A stretch of 64,000 nucleotides of DNA from Balanoglossus misakiensis (lineage: Eukaryota > Hemichordata), in assembly GCA_040954595.2 (NCBI GenBank), contig CM082579.2, positions 1,178,001-1,242,000 of the forward strand. Reading direction: 5' to 3'. Position numbers and translations under genes: made by a program. The notes below the pieces were generated by a model. It saw only the letters and a program-made list of their open reading frames with translations. It was not told where the DNA came from and made no database searches. Shown here piece after piece: positions 48,812 through 61,300 of the stretch; within the stretch, counting starts at the first letter, position 1; each line of letters starts with the position of its first letter.

Positions 48812-49637
48812 CAGGAAGAGTAACCACAGCTGCGCCATTGTTGGGTGTGGGTGGGCTTGGGGTGTGGGGCTTCGTACTATGCACAAACGCTGTTGACGTG
48901 TTTCCCTGTAAATTTGTTCTACTTTCTTGCAAGCAGCAGCTTTATTATCGCTCCACAAGGCTATGCATGAACTGAAATCAGACATTGTTATATTGCAAAC
49001 AGTCTCATGAAAGTGGTTGTTTTTTTATAGACTGAGCTAGTACGTTTTTTATATTTTTTTATTTTTATATAGTTTTCTTAGCGTGACAAGGTGACTTACC
49101 AAATCGTCTGGCTATAGCTTTTCATTAACACCTGTCCATACGTATGAATAATTATCGGGGTCGTGAAGAAGCATCCACGTCAGGTTGTTTTCTCAGGAAG
49201 AACCTTGAAGTCCATGTATACTAGTATACGACCACATAGTTTCCAGGTAGCTACAGATCTAGAAAGGAAGTCAGAACAGTGTCCACTATTAAAAATTAAA
49301 CACCACATTTGTGACACGATTGGAGATAAAAATTATTTAATGAAATAATGTTGATAAAGGTCTTAGTATACAAATCGTAGCTCAGTGGGGTTTTCAAAAA
49401 GTAACGCTGCGTAACGGTCTAGTAATGTTGTTTTCTGACAGTGAAAATGCTGTCAATAAATGGCTATAGGGCGAATTTATTATGTGGACTCATATGAGAA
49501 TCTCAAAGTTACGCGCATTCCTAGTAAACATACGTCTGTCCGGGTACAATAATTTATTACGCAAACACAAATCAATAAACCAATAATACATATTTACAAT
49601 AAATATCGTTGCAAAGGAATGTAAATAGGAAACAAGC
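48812..49637. other. Tail-to-tail intergenic region between the TNFR-like and homeobox genes
   Basis: AATAAA at 49455-49460 is a candidate poly(A) signal for the TNFR-like gene. A 14-bp perfect palindrome GTATACTAGTATAC lies near 49216-49229. No gene is supported. Confidence 0.45.
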
Positions 49638-50510
49638 TCAGTTGCCTCGACTGGCACCGATGACGTGTGTACTGCTGGCGCACGGATCGCAGGGGAAATG
49701 GAGACGCTTTCTGATTCGTAGAAGCTGTGCACGACGACATGTGAACCATTCCTGGAAATAAAACAAAAGAACATCGTTAGTCACAAGGTTTCCAAGAACA
49801 GTCGGTGAATAAAAGCTGATCACAGAAAAGTCCTTAATAAAAACTGATTCCAGGATTCAGCCAGTCGTACTTACATTCACAAAGTCTAGAGTCAGCCCTG
49901 CAGATCTCGCCAATCTTCGCCTGGTCTCGTTGCAAGGGTATCGCTGTCTTCTAAACGTCGACTCCAACATGTTTTCAGTCTCTTCGGGTAACTCGAAGTG
50001 ACACATGTGCGTATGCATGGTGACGGATCTCAGCGGTATGATTGGTGATGGGCTGTTGCTAGGTAACTGGTCAACATCTTCGTCGCCAACTTCTGGGTAG
50101 TAGTCAACCATTGGCGGTGACATCACGGGAATCGTGACGTCATCATCAGCACTCGGATAGGACTGGTACAACGAGGGATCCAAAACTAGCGAATCTGTGA
50201 AAAAAAAGAACGAAAATGCGTGTTGTAAGTACATAAAGCATGGACGTACACCTAAGCTTTTTAACTGCAATATAATTTCGATGATCGATAAAAATCGTAT
50301 GGGACTGGTCAAATTAAATACTAGCTTACCTGTGAAACCAAGTTCATCAAGGATCTCGTCGAGTTCTGATCTGGACGAAGGAATGATGGATGCTGCGTTG
50401 CTAGGAGACCGGAAAGACTGTTGCTGAGTGGCCGCGTAAAAGACTTCCGATGACTCGAATGGCTGAAGGGAAGTGGCGAATGGGACGCGATGGTATGACT
50501 CGGTGTCCAT
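49638..50510 (-). CDS. Divergent homeobox protein lacking Asn51
   Basis: Three minus-strand exons (50510-50330, 50194-49875, 49751-49638) join in frame to 204 aa. The homeodomain is at about residues 122-181 and aligns without gaps. It keeps Leu16, Phe20, Tyr25-Pro26, Leu34, Leu40, Val45, Trp48-Phe49 and Arg52-Arg53 (LESTFRRQRYPCNETRRRLA, then LTLDFVNEWFTCRRAQ). Position 51, almost always Asn and contacting adenine, is Cys. Position 50 is Thr and position 5 is His instead of Arg. The intron falls between positions 46 and 47, a common site in PRD-class homeoboxes. The N-terminal part is acidic and Ser/Pro-rich (SELDEILDELGF, DDDVTIPVMSPP). DNA binding may be altered or lost. The gene has a TATA box and octamer. 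I cannot assign a homeobox family. Confidence 0.82.
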
Positions 50511-50606
50511 GGTAACTCGGGGAAAAGTAGCTACAGGTTCTCTACAGCTAGTCTTGACGTTGTGTTGTCTAATCGACAAGTGATTGCTCGGGTAAAAAAC
50601 AGGGGC

Positions 50607-50613
50607 ATTTATA
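50607..50613 (-). promoter_or_regulatory. TATA box of the homeobox gene
   Basis: TATAAAT on the minus strand lies about 97 bp upstream of the ATG. Confidence 0.55.
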
Positions 50614-50632
50614 GTTTGGAGAGTAGACATAC

Positions 50633-50640
50633 ATTTGCAT
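50633..50640 (-). promoter_or_regulatory. Octamer upstream of the homeobox gene
   Basis: ATGCAAAT on the minus strand lies 20 bp upstream of the TATA box, the same order and spacing as in the bZIP C promoter. Confidence 0.5.
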
Positions 50641-51265
50641 AAATTAACACCCAGCACAAACTTGTTAACTGTGTAATGCGGCTGTCGGTTGCCGAGAGAA
50701 TTCGCTCTGCCTTTTGAAGTGTCAACGCGAAGAAAGATGACAATGGGCGGTACCTCTTGACACGTCATCAAACGCAGCGCATGCGGCACAGCCATCTAAA
50801 TGTATTTAATGTGTGGATGGTCGGCTTCGCGCCGTGTGCCTTTAATCACTTCGGACAGTTGATACCGGCTCGTTATGACTTCAGTTTTGACATGTTGACC
50901 GACTAGACACTTTATGCCGACGCTAGCATAGCCAATCACAAACCCTCAATTAGGTTGTGCTTTTAAAACAATGGTCGGCCACGCCTCGCAATTACTTTTC
51001 AGCGTCGTCCAAATACACATCATGTGGTAACTTTCCGGAGGAAAATGTAAAAGTATCGACAAAAGACAACCCAGCGCCCATGTCAGAACAGCCACTTTGT
51101 GTTTTAATTTCATGCTCCGAGATAACAGAAAAAGCAAATTGTGTGTGAATATATTGTACTTGCAATTTTGTCATTCATTTATAAATGACAAGGTCTTGAA
51201 TACACAATAAAAAGCGAGCCATCACCGTGTACCAAGCTTGATGTAGTAGCAGGGCCAATGAATCT

Positions 51266-53565
51266 TTACAATCTTGACACCAGACGGGATAAACTGCGCC
51301 GTACAAGTTCAGTAGCTTCTAATGCACATCCCCAGTGGATAATGATTCCATAACTTCCGTGGCCATAGTTATGAACCACCTGCGAAAATACATGGTTACC
51401 GAGAGAAATTATTTCCTGTATTTATTAGTTACGTCTTTGTGTGAGAACACACGCAAGCAAACTCTCCCCCTCCCTCTCTCTCGGGATGAGGTTCCACAGT
51501 GTGTCAATCAACACACATATATCGAAATTATCTTTCTTATTTTTCCCTCCCTCCCGTCACCTACGGGATCGAAAAGTCACAACATTTCATGAATGTGGTA
51601 CCTGCAGCGAGTTTTTCCCGTATGACAAAGTCTCAGCTTCAAGCCTAACACCTTGTTTCCTATACGGACGCAGACCAGCCCAACAGTACAATGGCTTCAC
51701 ATTCTGCAAGAGAGTTATTTACATAATGTGATGTCGGTGATATCAAAGTAAAAAAAAAAACACTTTTGCGTGCATTATCACAATACTCGATAACTAACAA
51801 GAACCAAACGAAGAACACGGGAATTATATGTTAAAAGAATTATAACTTGCCTTTAAAGAAGGCAGCACTTCGGTAGCATTTTTCCAGATTCTGTCGACGT
51901 CTTCCTGGTTATTGGACGCATCCCAATTATTCTCCTGTGTGGTACCGCCAATGCTAATAGTATCGATGCTATCGAGATGAAAATATAGAAGTATCAAATG
52001 AAGGCTTTCCACTGAAATATTGTGCCGTGTATGTGCATGTTTGATAAACACCAACATACGTAGTGGGTTAGACCTTATTAGCAAACAATGTAAGTGATAG
52101 AAACGACATACCCAGGAAATATATACACGCCTGGTGGTTGAGTTCGACCTGGAAAAATCCGGACGATATTTTTGATCCATGGCGCCTTCACCTGAAACGA
52201 TTAGTTCAAACATATTTAATTAACATGAGAAGTTATGGTCTAAAGTTGGACTAATATGGACAGATCGTTTTTCAAAATTATTATAAATCTCACAATTTTT
52301 CGGTAGTGGTTTACCTTGATGAGTTGACCTCTGATTGGCACCATAGACTCGTCTCCTAGCAACCACTTGGCTCCCAGGCCGACGCACGTGACAACGGTGT
52401 CAAATTTTCCAACAAGTTCTTCCAGGGAATTAACTTTACCCTGTTGTAAAGTTCCGCCCCGCCTGGAAAACCTGCGTGCGCGTGGAAAATATCACAATAA
52501 GTTCTGTGTCACTCTGTCTGATTGATATCTGATTGATGACGTCAACAAAATTCGACTTACCTTTCCATCAGCCATGGTAGATACATCTGGCAGTGTGCCA
52601 AGTAGGTAGTATAATGTGAACCGTATCTATCGTGGATAAGAAGACCAAAACTATATAAATGTAACGGAATAATGAAACCTCACATCTGTCGTTGGTTTTG
52701 TCCGACAGATTGGCTTTTGCTGGAAATTTACAATTTAGTCTACTATGTAATAAAATTGAGTACAATACAGTATACATGCACGTTGCAAAATTAAACATTT
52801 GAGGTATTTCACTATGTCCATACAGCTAGAATTTAAAGTTGGAATGTGGACTTACTTGTACTGTGGGAAAGGCTTCGACTCACTTTCTGATAACAGTCGA
52901 TATCCATGAAACAAGTCAACGTCATAGTTGTCCTACAAAAGTATCTAGTCGTTAAACTGACTGTCCGGGCCAACGAAACGTGTTTTAGCAGTATATATAT
53001 ACATGTACTTGATAATAATTATATAGATTTTCGACAGATATAATAAAATAAGTGACCACTAACACAGGTTTGTCTATACTATGTCATGGTATCACCAACA
53101 CTGACCTCATGCGAGTGCTCCTTACTATTGAAAAGATGATATCCCGATAGAAGTTGAACCCCTGCGTTTCCTGCTTCGGGACTTCTGAATATGTTTTCAA
53201 GATGTTGGCGAGTTTTTACACACCACGTGCTGTGTTAACAAAGGGGCGGAACGGGTGAGGCTGACACAATGGTATTTAATCATTACATGCAGCTTTTAAG
53301 GTCTACTTGACGTAGGAATATATGCGCACATACTGAAATTAAACCATTTTTACCGTATTCTGTTCTCATCTGTGCCAAGTTCATGCTCGACCTTGGCGTT
53401 CGGTGGCAGCCAGATACCTGCAGCGCCATCACTGGTTGTGTTCGGAGAGAATTTCTCGGCTATCACCGTCACATCTACATCCGGGATCTTCTCAATAATA
53501 TTCACTGCAGTGCCCAATCCAACGACTCCGGCGCCCAGGACGCACACTTTACGCTTCGCATTCAT
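51266..53565 (-). CDS. D-aspartate/D-amino-acid oxidase, peroxisomal
   Basis: Nine exons (53565-53354, 53229-53106, 52932-52856, 52626-52561, 52471-52315, 52191-52112, 51968-51851, 51703-51602, 51379-51266) join in frame to 349 aa, the usual length. The enzyme oxidatively deaminates D-amino acids with FAD, giving oxo acid, ammonia and peroxide. The FAD-binding motif [10 protein letters not shown] is at residues 11-20. Family motifs in order are [64 protein letters not shown] (with the substrate-side Arg) and [19 protein letters not shown]. The chain ends in SRL, a PTS1 peroxisome signal. The GHGS form leans toward D-aspartate oxidase, but DAO is possible. The donor after exon 7 is GCAAGT, a GC-AG intron. 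Confidence 0.93.
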
Positions 53566-55311
53566 TGTGTTTTACCTGATGAGACAACATGAAAAAGTAC
53601 TAGTATATATTATGGTAAAAACTGTGTTTTATGAAGTGGAAATTACATGAACAACGTGCGTGTAATCATGTCTTTTCATGTGGCATGTGTGTTTATAATA
53701 AATGTTCTCAATCGTGCTAGAAAAGAGACTTTTTGGGCCAGGTTCACCGTGCGTGTGACTGTAGCTCGGGTATAAAGAAATCCAAAGTCCAATCGAGAAC
53801 CGTCTGTGGTGCAACGGACGATTTAACAGCATTATCGTGACAGCCCAAGGTTACAATAGCGTTTTCTATAAACAACAAAACGTACCTATTGAGATATACA
53901 GCTCTGTTTTGTGGTTAACTATGATGCTATTAGGTCTTCAACTTTTTCTCCTGAAAATGCCCTGCTGTGTTATTTTACGATGTCCCAGATCGCTGTGGCG
54001 AAAGGTCTGCAGGGTCAGCCCAATGTCACCTCCCCTGACCTCAGCTATAATATGTTTTATCGTTTTTTTATCGTTAATATGACTTCAACCAATTTCGTGT
54101 CAGAAAACTGATAAGGTTATTGTGACATGGTGGGTAAAGTTAGAGTACCCCTTCAGTGTCAACACGGGGTGTTTGTAGCAGGTATTTATAATTACTACAC
54201 AGACAAACGACGCTGGTGATACCTGCGTGTTTTTTCTCGCAAAAACGATGTTGTCACATTTCCCAACGAAACTGCGCAATTGTAGAGTGAGACCCAGATC
54301 TGCAATTTGAACCCTGGGTTTCAGCTCTGAAAACACAATCACAAAGTACTTTTTTGTGAGTTTTAAGTATCCGATAGGTATCCATGGTGAAGAAAAACCC
54401 CTTTCCATTATTTTCGGAACACGCATTCCTTCTGAGAACATCGGCGCGACGTCGCATCGCCCCGTTGACAACTGTCCGACAGACTTTTGATATAGCGCCC
54501 TCTTGAGACAAAGTTAACAAATAGACAATACGTACAGTTATAAATTATTACAGCCCGAAAATCAATGTCGATACATAACAAAGTCTCAAAATCTCGTAGG
54601 AAATCCCGCATACAGATACCTGAAAATCTGAATTCATTCGGTAGATTTCATAAACCACACTTTACTCACGTCGAAGGGTAGATAATGTCGTTGTATCCAT
54701 TTGGAAAGTTATTCTTGCTTGCAAATCTCTTAGTCCCTAACGAATTCCCTTCAAATAATGTCTCATTTTGACGACACTTAGTTCGCACTTCGAAAAAGAA
54801 ACTTTCTCCGTCACTTTATACCAATATACGGTTGGTGCTGATGACGTATACAAACCACAGGAACCACCCGGAATCGATACGTCACTAGAAATGTTTACGC
54901 GCAATGCATTCTGGGCGATTGTTGGCAAGGGCTGAAATTTCGTGGCGTCTTGGTTGTGTACACGTACTCATGGAAACGACCAGTTTTACGCTCGCCCTAT
55001 TGGATATAAGCAACTTTGGAGTAACGACGGCAATCCTTAGTTTATTGGTTGTCTGATCTCAGCCGTACTTCTATAATTTTCTCTGAATATTACGCAGATT
55101 TCTTTCAATATTTCAGCGATCAGTGGTTCAGCGAAACTTAACTGTTCACAACGACGTCGACGATGAGCTTGCCCGGGTACGATTATTTTCGCTACGTGCA
55201 CCCGTAGTATCTGGTGTTGTTGGGTAACATGATTTTAGTTCAAGTGTTCTTATGTCACTGCCTAGTGTATTCGTTCAACAAACAACTGGAAGTCATCGTC
55301 CGATTTTCCAG
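53566..55311. other. Divergent intergenic region between the oxidase and CDKL5
   Basis: The two genes share this upstream region. No ATG-supported gene with recognisable domains is seen. A likely untranslated CDKL5 exon ends at 55176 with the donor GTACGA. If used, it carries a short upstream ATG frame (55163) that would overlap the main start. Confidence 0.45.
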
Positions 55312-55325
55312 AGGAATGATAGGTG

Positions 55326-58300
55326 ATGAATAAGTACGAAGTTTTGGGTATAGTCGGAGAAGGTAAGATCACACACGATCGTCATACTGATAAGTTCGAA
55401 CATTTCAATGTCTTTCCCTAGAAAATAACCTTGTAGTTTACGATTTTGTAAATTGTACGTTTCAAACTTGATTTGTCCAATTTCCAAAATCTTTAAATGG
55501 TTATATTGTATTTAGTCACCCAGATCATTTACACACAAGCGTGAGAAAAAAATGAAATGTACATCATGTTTACATTATGATATGCAATGTAACTGTTATG
55601 AAATTTCTCGTTTAGGTGCCTATGGAGTGGTACTGAAGTGTAGGCATAAGGTAAGTGGTTTAAAATTATTCAACTGTAGGGCAAGTTTCACATAGATTTT
55701 ACTTTGTATTATTAGTTTTGGTAACAATGGTATAATACCCTTTTGAGGCTTTTTATAGCAAGGATGTATTGAAACAAGGGTTGTTTTTGTTTTGACTGTT
55801 TGCCACAGTATGAAGAAACTTGGCAAACCAGATGGAGTAAATTATACCCAAAAAACTTAACTTACAATACTCTTAAATTAATTTGAGAGTGTACAAAGTT
55901 GTAAATTGCTGACTTTTTGATAAATTTCACAGACTAAACTTTTATGGACTTTTATCAAAACTTACTACTGTTTAATATTGACATTCAAAAGTTGGGCTGG
56001 TCAAAGTAAATCATCATTCAAGAAACACCTGTAACTATGGGCTCTAGATACTGGCAAGTCCATAAAAATTTAGTCTGTGAAATTTATCGCTTTCACACAT
56101 ATCGGATTGTGGCATGCATTGCTAACAACACGCAACAAAGTATGCTACCACTTTGACATGATAACATCTGTCAAACAACAATTTCATTCAGATGATTTAA
56201 ATACAAACTTGTAATTGTGTTTGATTTGAATAACCTCTGCATATTGGCTCAAAGTTAAAATAAACTTGATCAAGATCCACAAGTGGTGTGTTATATTCTT
56301 GTACAAGAATCTTAACACTAAAATCAGTTTTGAAGTGTTGGCGGTTGTATATAGGGTATGAACTGACCCAAGCAAATAAGTGTTGAGATAATGTGTCTTA
56401 GTAACATGCCAGGGGCTATATCATTCAAAGTGCCCACACCCAGTGACCAATATGGAAAAACAAAACAAAGCCAAAAAAGTTTGCCTAAGCTTTCGCATTC
56501 TTGGGGTTTAGATAACCATTTTATCCAGAATGATGTTGAAATTACCACTGTTAGTCAATGTGGAGTGTTTACCGTATTTGCCAGGGAGATCTGCTTTAGC
56601 CATTGATAAACACAGTTCAAGGGGTGAGTGGTGGATGTATGTTTGATTGAGTCAAAGTTTTAGGTACTGCCTCACCAAACAAGTGTGGGCCAGTTCTTTA
56701 TCTCTAGTTAGGTATGCTATAATAGATTGGTATCATTCATCATGAATGAACAACTACTATGGTCCGGCAGTACGCCAGCATATCGCTTGATAAAACAGTA
56801 GTAATTTACAGATATCTGTCAAGTATTATTATTCTGATATCTTAAAGGTCTAATAATAAAACATGCCATAACTGTACAAGACAAGAGTAATACATGTATT
56901 CCTTTGTAGTATATGTCGAAACTGTCAGAGTCATTAATTTGTATGGTAAATCAAGACAGAAGGTTCAAAAACATTGGCTTAGTACTCTAAAAATTCAAAC
57001 ATCAACTTTAAGATGTGATTAGCTGTAGAATTCAGTCAAGGTGAGAGAGGCCTATTGTATGTTTGTTGTCATAAACTCATTGGTTTAGTTTTGCACAGCC
57101 GGTAGATAGTTTACTAGTTGGTAGGATTTTTTAAAGACACACAGCCTCCCTGGGGTACTTACAATAGGGATTACTTAGAATAAGCCGAGTGACTCTTGGA
57201 AGCTCTTGTAGGGCTTCACAATGTACGACTTGATTTCACCATGGGACCAGAAAGAGGCGAATTACTGCCATTATACAATTACGTAGTGTGTCCTAATTAT
57301 GTACATAATATTTATTTTGTTCACAGGAAAGTAAAGAAATGGTTGCCATCAAGAAGTTTAAAGACAGTGAAGGTACGTAACTCTGAACTCTATTTTGGTA
57401 ATCAGGGAAGTCCTGAGAAATTCCTTCATTGCCAATTTACAGTTTCGTTAAACATTTCAAGTACAATATATCGAATAATACAACTATCAGAATGTACCAT
57501 CTACACATACACCACTAGTTCATAGTTGTGGATGCAATGCCTTCCTAACTAGTAATACAGTTGAAATTTGAGAGATGATACGGTGTCTGCGGCTACTGCA
57601 GCAGGGGGTGAAAGTATTGTTCACTTGGGGGGTTGGCAGTGGTCCACATAATGTACATGTACTGTTGCTGAACATTCTCATTCATGTGTTTTGTTGTATC
57701 ATTTTGCCGGCATTCCTTGTCGACAACATATACCTTTCAGCTGATCTTGCTGTTAGATCAGATGCCAAGCTTACCCAGCAGTAACACATATAAATGTGAA
57801 ATCTATTGATTTTGCAAGAATTAGCAGAAATTTCACTGATTATTTTCAAAACAAATTCAACTACATGTATTTTTACAGATTTTACAGCAGACACAGTCCC
57901 TTCTAGCACACTATCAGATTCTTGGTTTCCATGTCTTTATAACCGGTTCTGTCAACACTGCAAATTACGCTTTGTAGAGCCAATGTGGGTAGTTGTCACC
58001 CTGCCCAACTTTTTTTTGCAACAAATTACTTCCAAATCTGCCCCTCACATTATCCATTGCTCCTATTTTCTCTCTGTTTAACGGTCAAGCTATAGTTGAG
58101 TTTATTTCATAAGCGTGAAGTGACTGCCCACCACACACACAAGAGTTGTCAGCATGTCAATATCTTGTTACAATAATGTGGTCTTGGTGAATAGATGGTG
58201 GGCGTATGATAGGGTATCAGAAAGCCCTGTTTACTGCAAACCTGAAAGCTGGCTAGAGTAATGAAAGATGTAGATGTATTCAGCCATGCTACAAAGACTG

Positions 58301-61300
58301 TCTGGTCTACATTAATCGTTTTTTTTGGATAGAGTACACCTCGTCTTTTTAGTCATGGTGTTTATGGTGTAATATTCTCGATTCCTGCACTATTCACTGA
58401 TTCTCACACTATGATGTAAAAGAAAAGAAAAGTCAAGCAAAACAATATAAATGTATGTTTTACTAACTGTTTCAGCACCCACTATACAAGAGCTACTCAC
58501 AGAAGTAATATTTGTAGATTATCAACATGGCACATACCTACTACAAAGAGCATTTCAGTATTTCCAGGGAGGTGTGAAATACCCAATGTCCCAGCTAATC
58601 TTACAAATTCAGACATGATATGTTTGTCTTAGGTTGTGTTATTTGAGTCTCTTTGGAAACCAAACAACTTGCCATATGGGTGGACAGTTAAAGAGAATAC
58701 CAACACAGTGTTTAATAAAATTCTTGCATTGTATTTATCCATATAGAAAATTTCATTTAGCCAGTGTTTTCTGAATCTAGAGAGGTCATGTTTAAGTAAT
58801 TTTTGCCGTTTCTGTGGATGGTCAAATTTCAATGTAAATGTCACATCTGGCACAAAACGTTCAGGAAAGAGTAAGAAATTATGTATAGATTGTTACATTA
58901 ATTGTACATGTAGCCTTTATCATATTGATATGAAATGGTAAATTGCATCAATAATTAATGTTTGAATACAGGGCGTTGTCTTGGTTGGCAAGACATACCG
59001 TATACACATAACATATCGCCATACCATAAAATTAATAAACATTTATGGGAATTCCAGCTTCTAAAAGTTGTCTGCTATGTGTCAAACTGTTCTTGTTGTG
59101 TTTCTTTTAATTTTATGCACAGTTTTATTGTGAAAGAGGAACTTCATTATTGTGTCTGCACATTAATGAGTTTTAAAGCTCTAAGCTGTTGTTTGCAAAT
59201 TAACAAAGGAAAGCATTTAGCTGTGACTCGAGGGTGTCTAACGGAGACATTGGCCTGTTAATGTATTTTAAAATGTGAATGGCACGATTTAGCCATGAAA
59301 CCCACCCTAATCCCCCATCAAAGGGGAAATAGAAAATCCTTGGAGTTTACCTCTCTACGCTACCACTTTGATCTCAAGTATTTTGTACCATTGCATGTAC
59401 TCTTTGTAAACTGTTGTAAAATTAAACGCAAATATGTTCATTTTGTCAGCATTTCAATTGATTTTAATTAATATCGCATCATATAATGATCAGACTTTTC
59501 TAATACATGCATTGACAAATTGAGATATCATTATCCCCAATTCTTTATTAACTACCTTTTAGAAAATTACCTCTGAAATTAATAGGTTTGCTAGTACTTC
59601 GTACATCAGTGTCTGGCTTGGTTGTCAAAACTCTGATGTGCCACACTCACACTGGGCATTTTGAAGCCTTGTAATGACACCTGCAATTGCAAATGTCTAA
59701 GCTGCCAGTTGTTGTCACATTGATGCGTGTACAAAAGATGCATTCAGACTGAGTTGAGACCATCCCGTTTAGCCTTGTGAGTGAATGCTGTGTTATTAGA
59801 GCAGTTGAATGAAAGCTTTTTGATACCACAGCGAGTGAGTACATAATAACAGCCAGACATGGTCCACAGCTTTCTGCCTATCTGACTGACTGGATGGATG
59901 GCCTGCGGAGTACCGGTACTTGCGGAAAACAACAACTAACAAGTCTGATTTTCTGAAATAGCTATATCATGATTTTTCTTTAAAACCATTCTATTCTACA
60001 TGTTCATTACCCAATTTATATGACAACTTGAACTTATTAAAACTGGCCAATTCTCTGCTTATCTAGCTTAGAGAGTAATTCAGCTGTGATGACATATTTT
60101 CAAGTACTTGCCATATTTAAGTGGTTTTAAATTTAAAGACCCTTGTGCATGTATGTTAATATTTTGAACTGTGTGCAGAATGTCTTGATACGGGAAAAGA
60201 GTATAGGTGTTGCCTTCAAGAACTAACTACTAAAACCCCAGATGAACTACCCCAACCAGAAGTCATAATTTCTTATGAACAGAATTAGTTCTAACAACAG
60301 TTGTGAAATTTATCCATTATTGATCATTAAATAATTAAAATTCAGTGCCATCAAGGTATTTCAATATGCACATTCAATGCAGGAGTTTCCCGATTATGTA
60401 ATTAATTGATAATTCTTTTCTCATGTGCAGTTATTTTCCTCCCATCCGATTATTGTCCTTTTCTCTCCTGTTTCAGGTTTTATTGATCTCATATTGATTT
60501 TCTCAATGCCAGTAAATAACTCAAGTGACACTGCCCATTACTTTGCGTTGCAGAGGGCAGATGCAGGAGTAATTTTTAACTCGATGCTCCTTGAATTTTC
60601 ATGGGTGTGGGGGTGTTACTGTCAAGCACTTTGTGTGTGACGTTCATTCTGAAACCACCTGTTCATGTCTACCATTGGTTACCTTCGTCAAAACACTACA
60701 CAAACTTTGTGTTACTAGCATACGTGGCACCGTAAAATGATGTGAATGATTAGCCATGTTTGCTGAGACTCATAAAATTCAAGTATTCTATTACCTGTGA
60801 CTCTCCACCAAACCAACATTTCTAAAGCACCATTTTGTTTGTACCATACATTCCCAACACTGACCAAATAATATTTATTGACACTTTGCTATCTGAAATA
60901 TGCACCTGTAGTAGACAAAGGTCAGGTCAGGGGACCGAAGTCATCCCACATTCTCTATCAGACCAGTGTCCAGATAAAATACCGAACATATTTCTTGTTT
61001 TGTTGTCCAACAGTGCATGACCAAGACAAACCAAGGGACACAATTTCAACTTATCCGCCAACACAGTAATAGGCAATGCCATGTTAAACTATGTTGAGTA
61101 TTTCTTGGCAATGTTTAAAACAGCATACTTTGTGGGTAGAGAAATTATCATTTAAAAGCAATTCATTTAGGGGTTTGGGATTCGCTGGAGGGAACAGGTC
61201 AAAGTACAAAACACAAAGATGTTGTTTGCGGACCAGAAACAACATTAGGTACTCAAAACAGTTGAGGAGAATATTAACCAAAACATATAACAATCAACCA

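Larger units (their letters stand above)
50511..51265. other. Intergenic region between the homeobox gene and the oxidase 3' end
   Basis: It holds the homeobox promoter (TATA and octamer). No other gene is seen. Confidence 0.5.
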
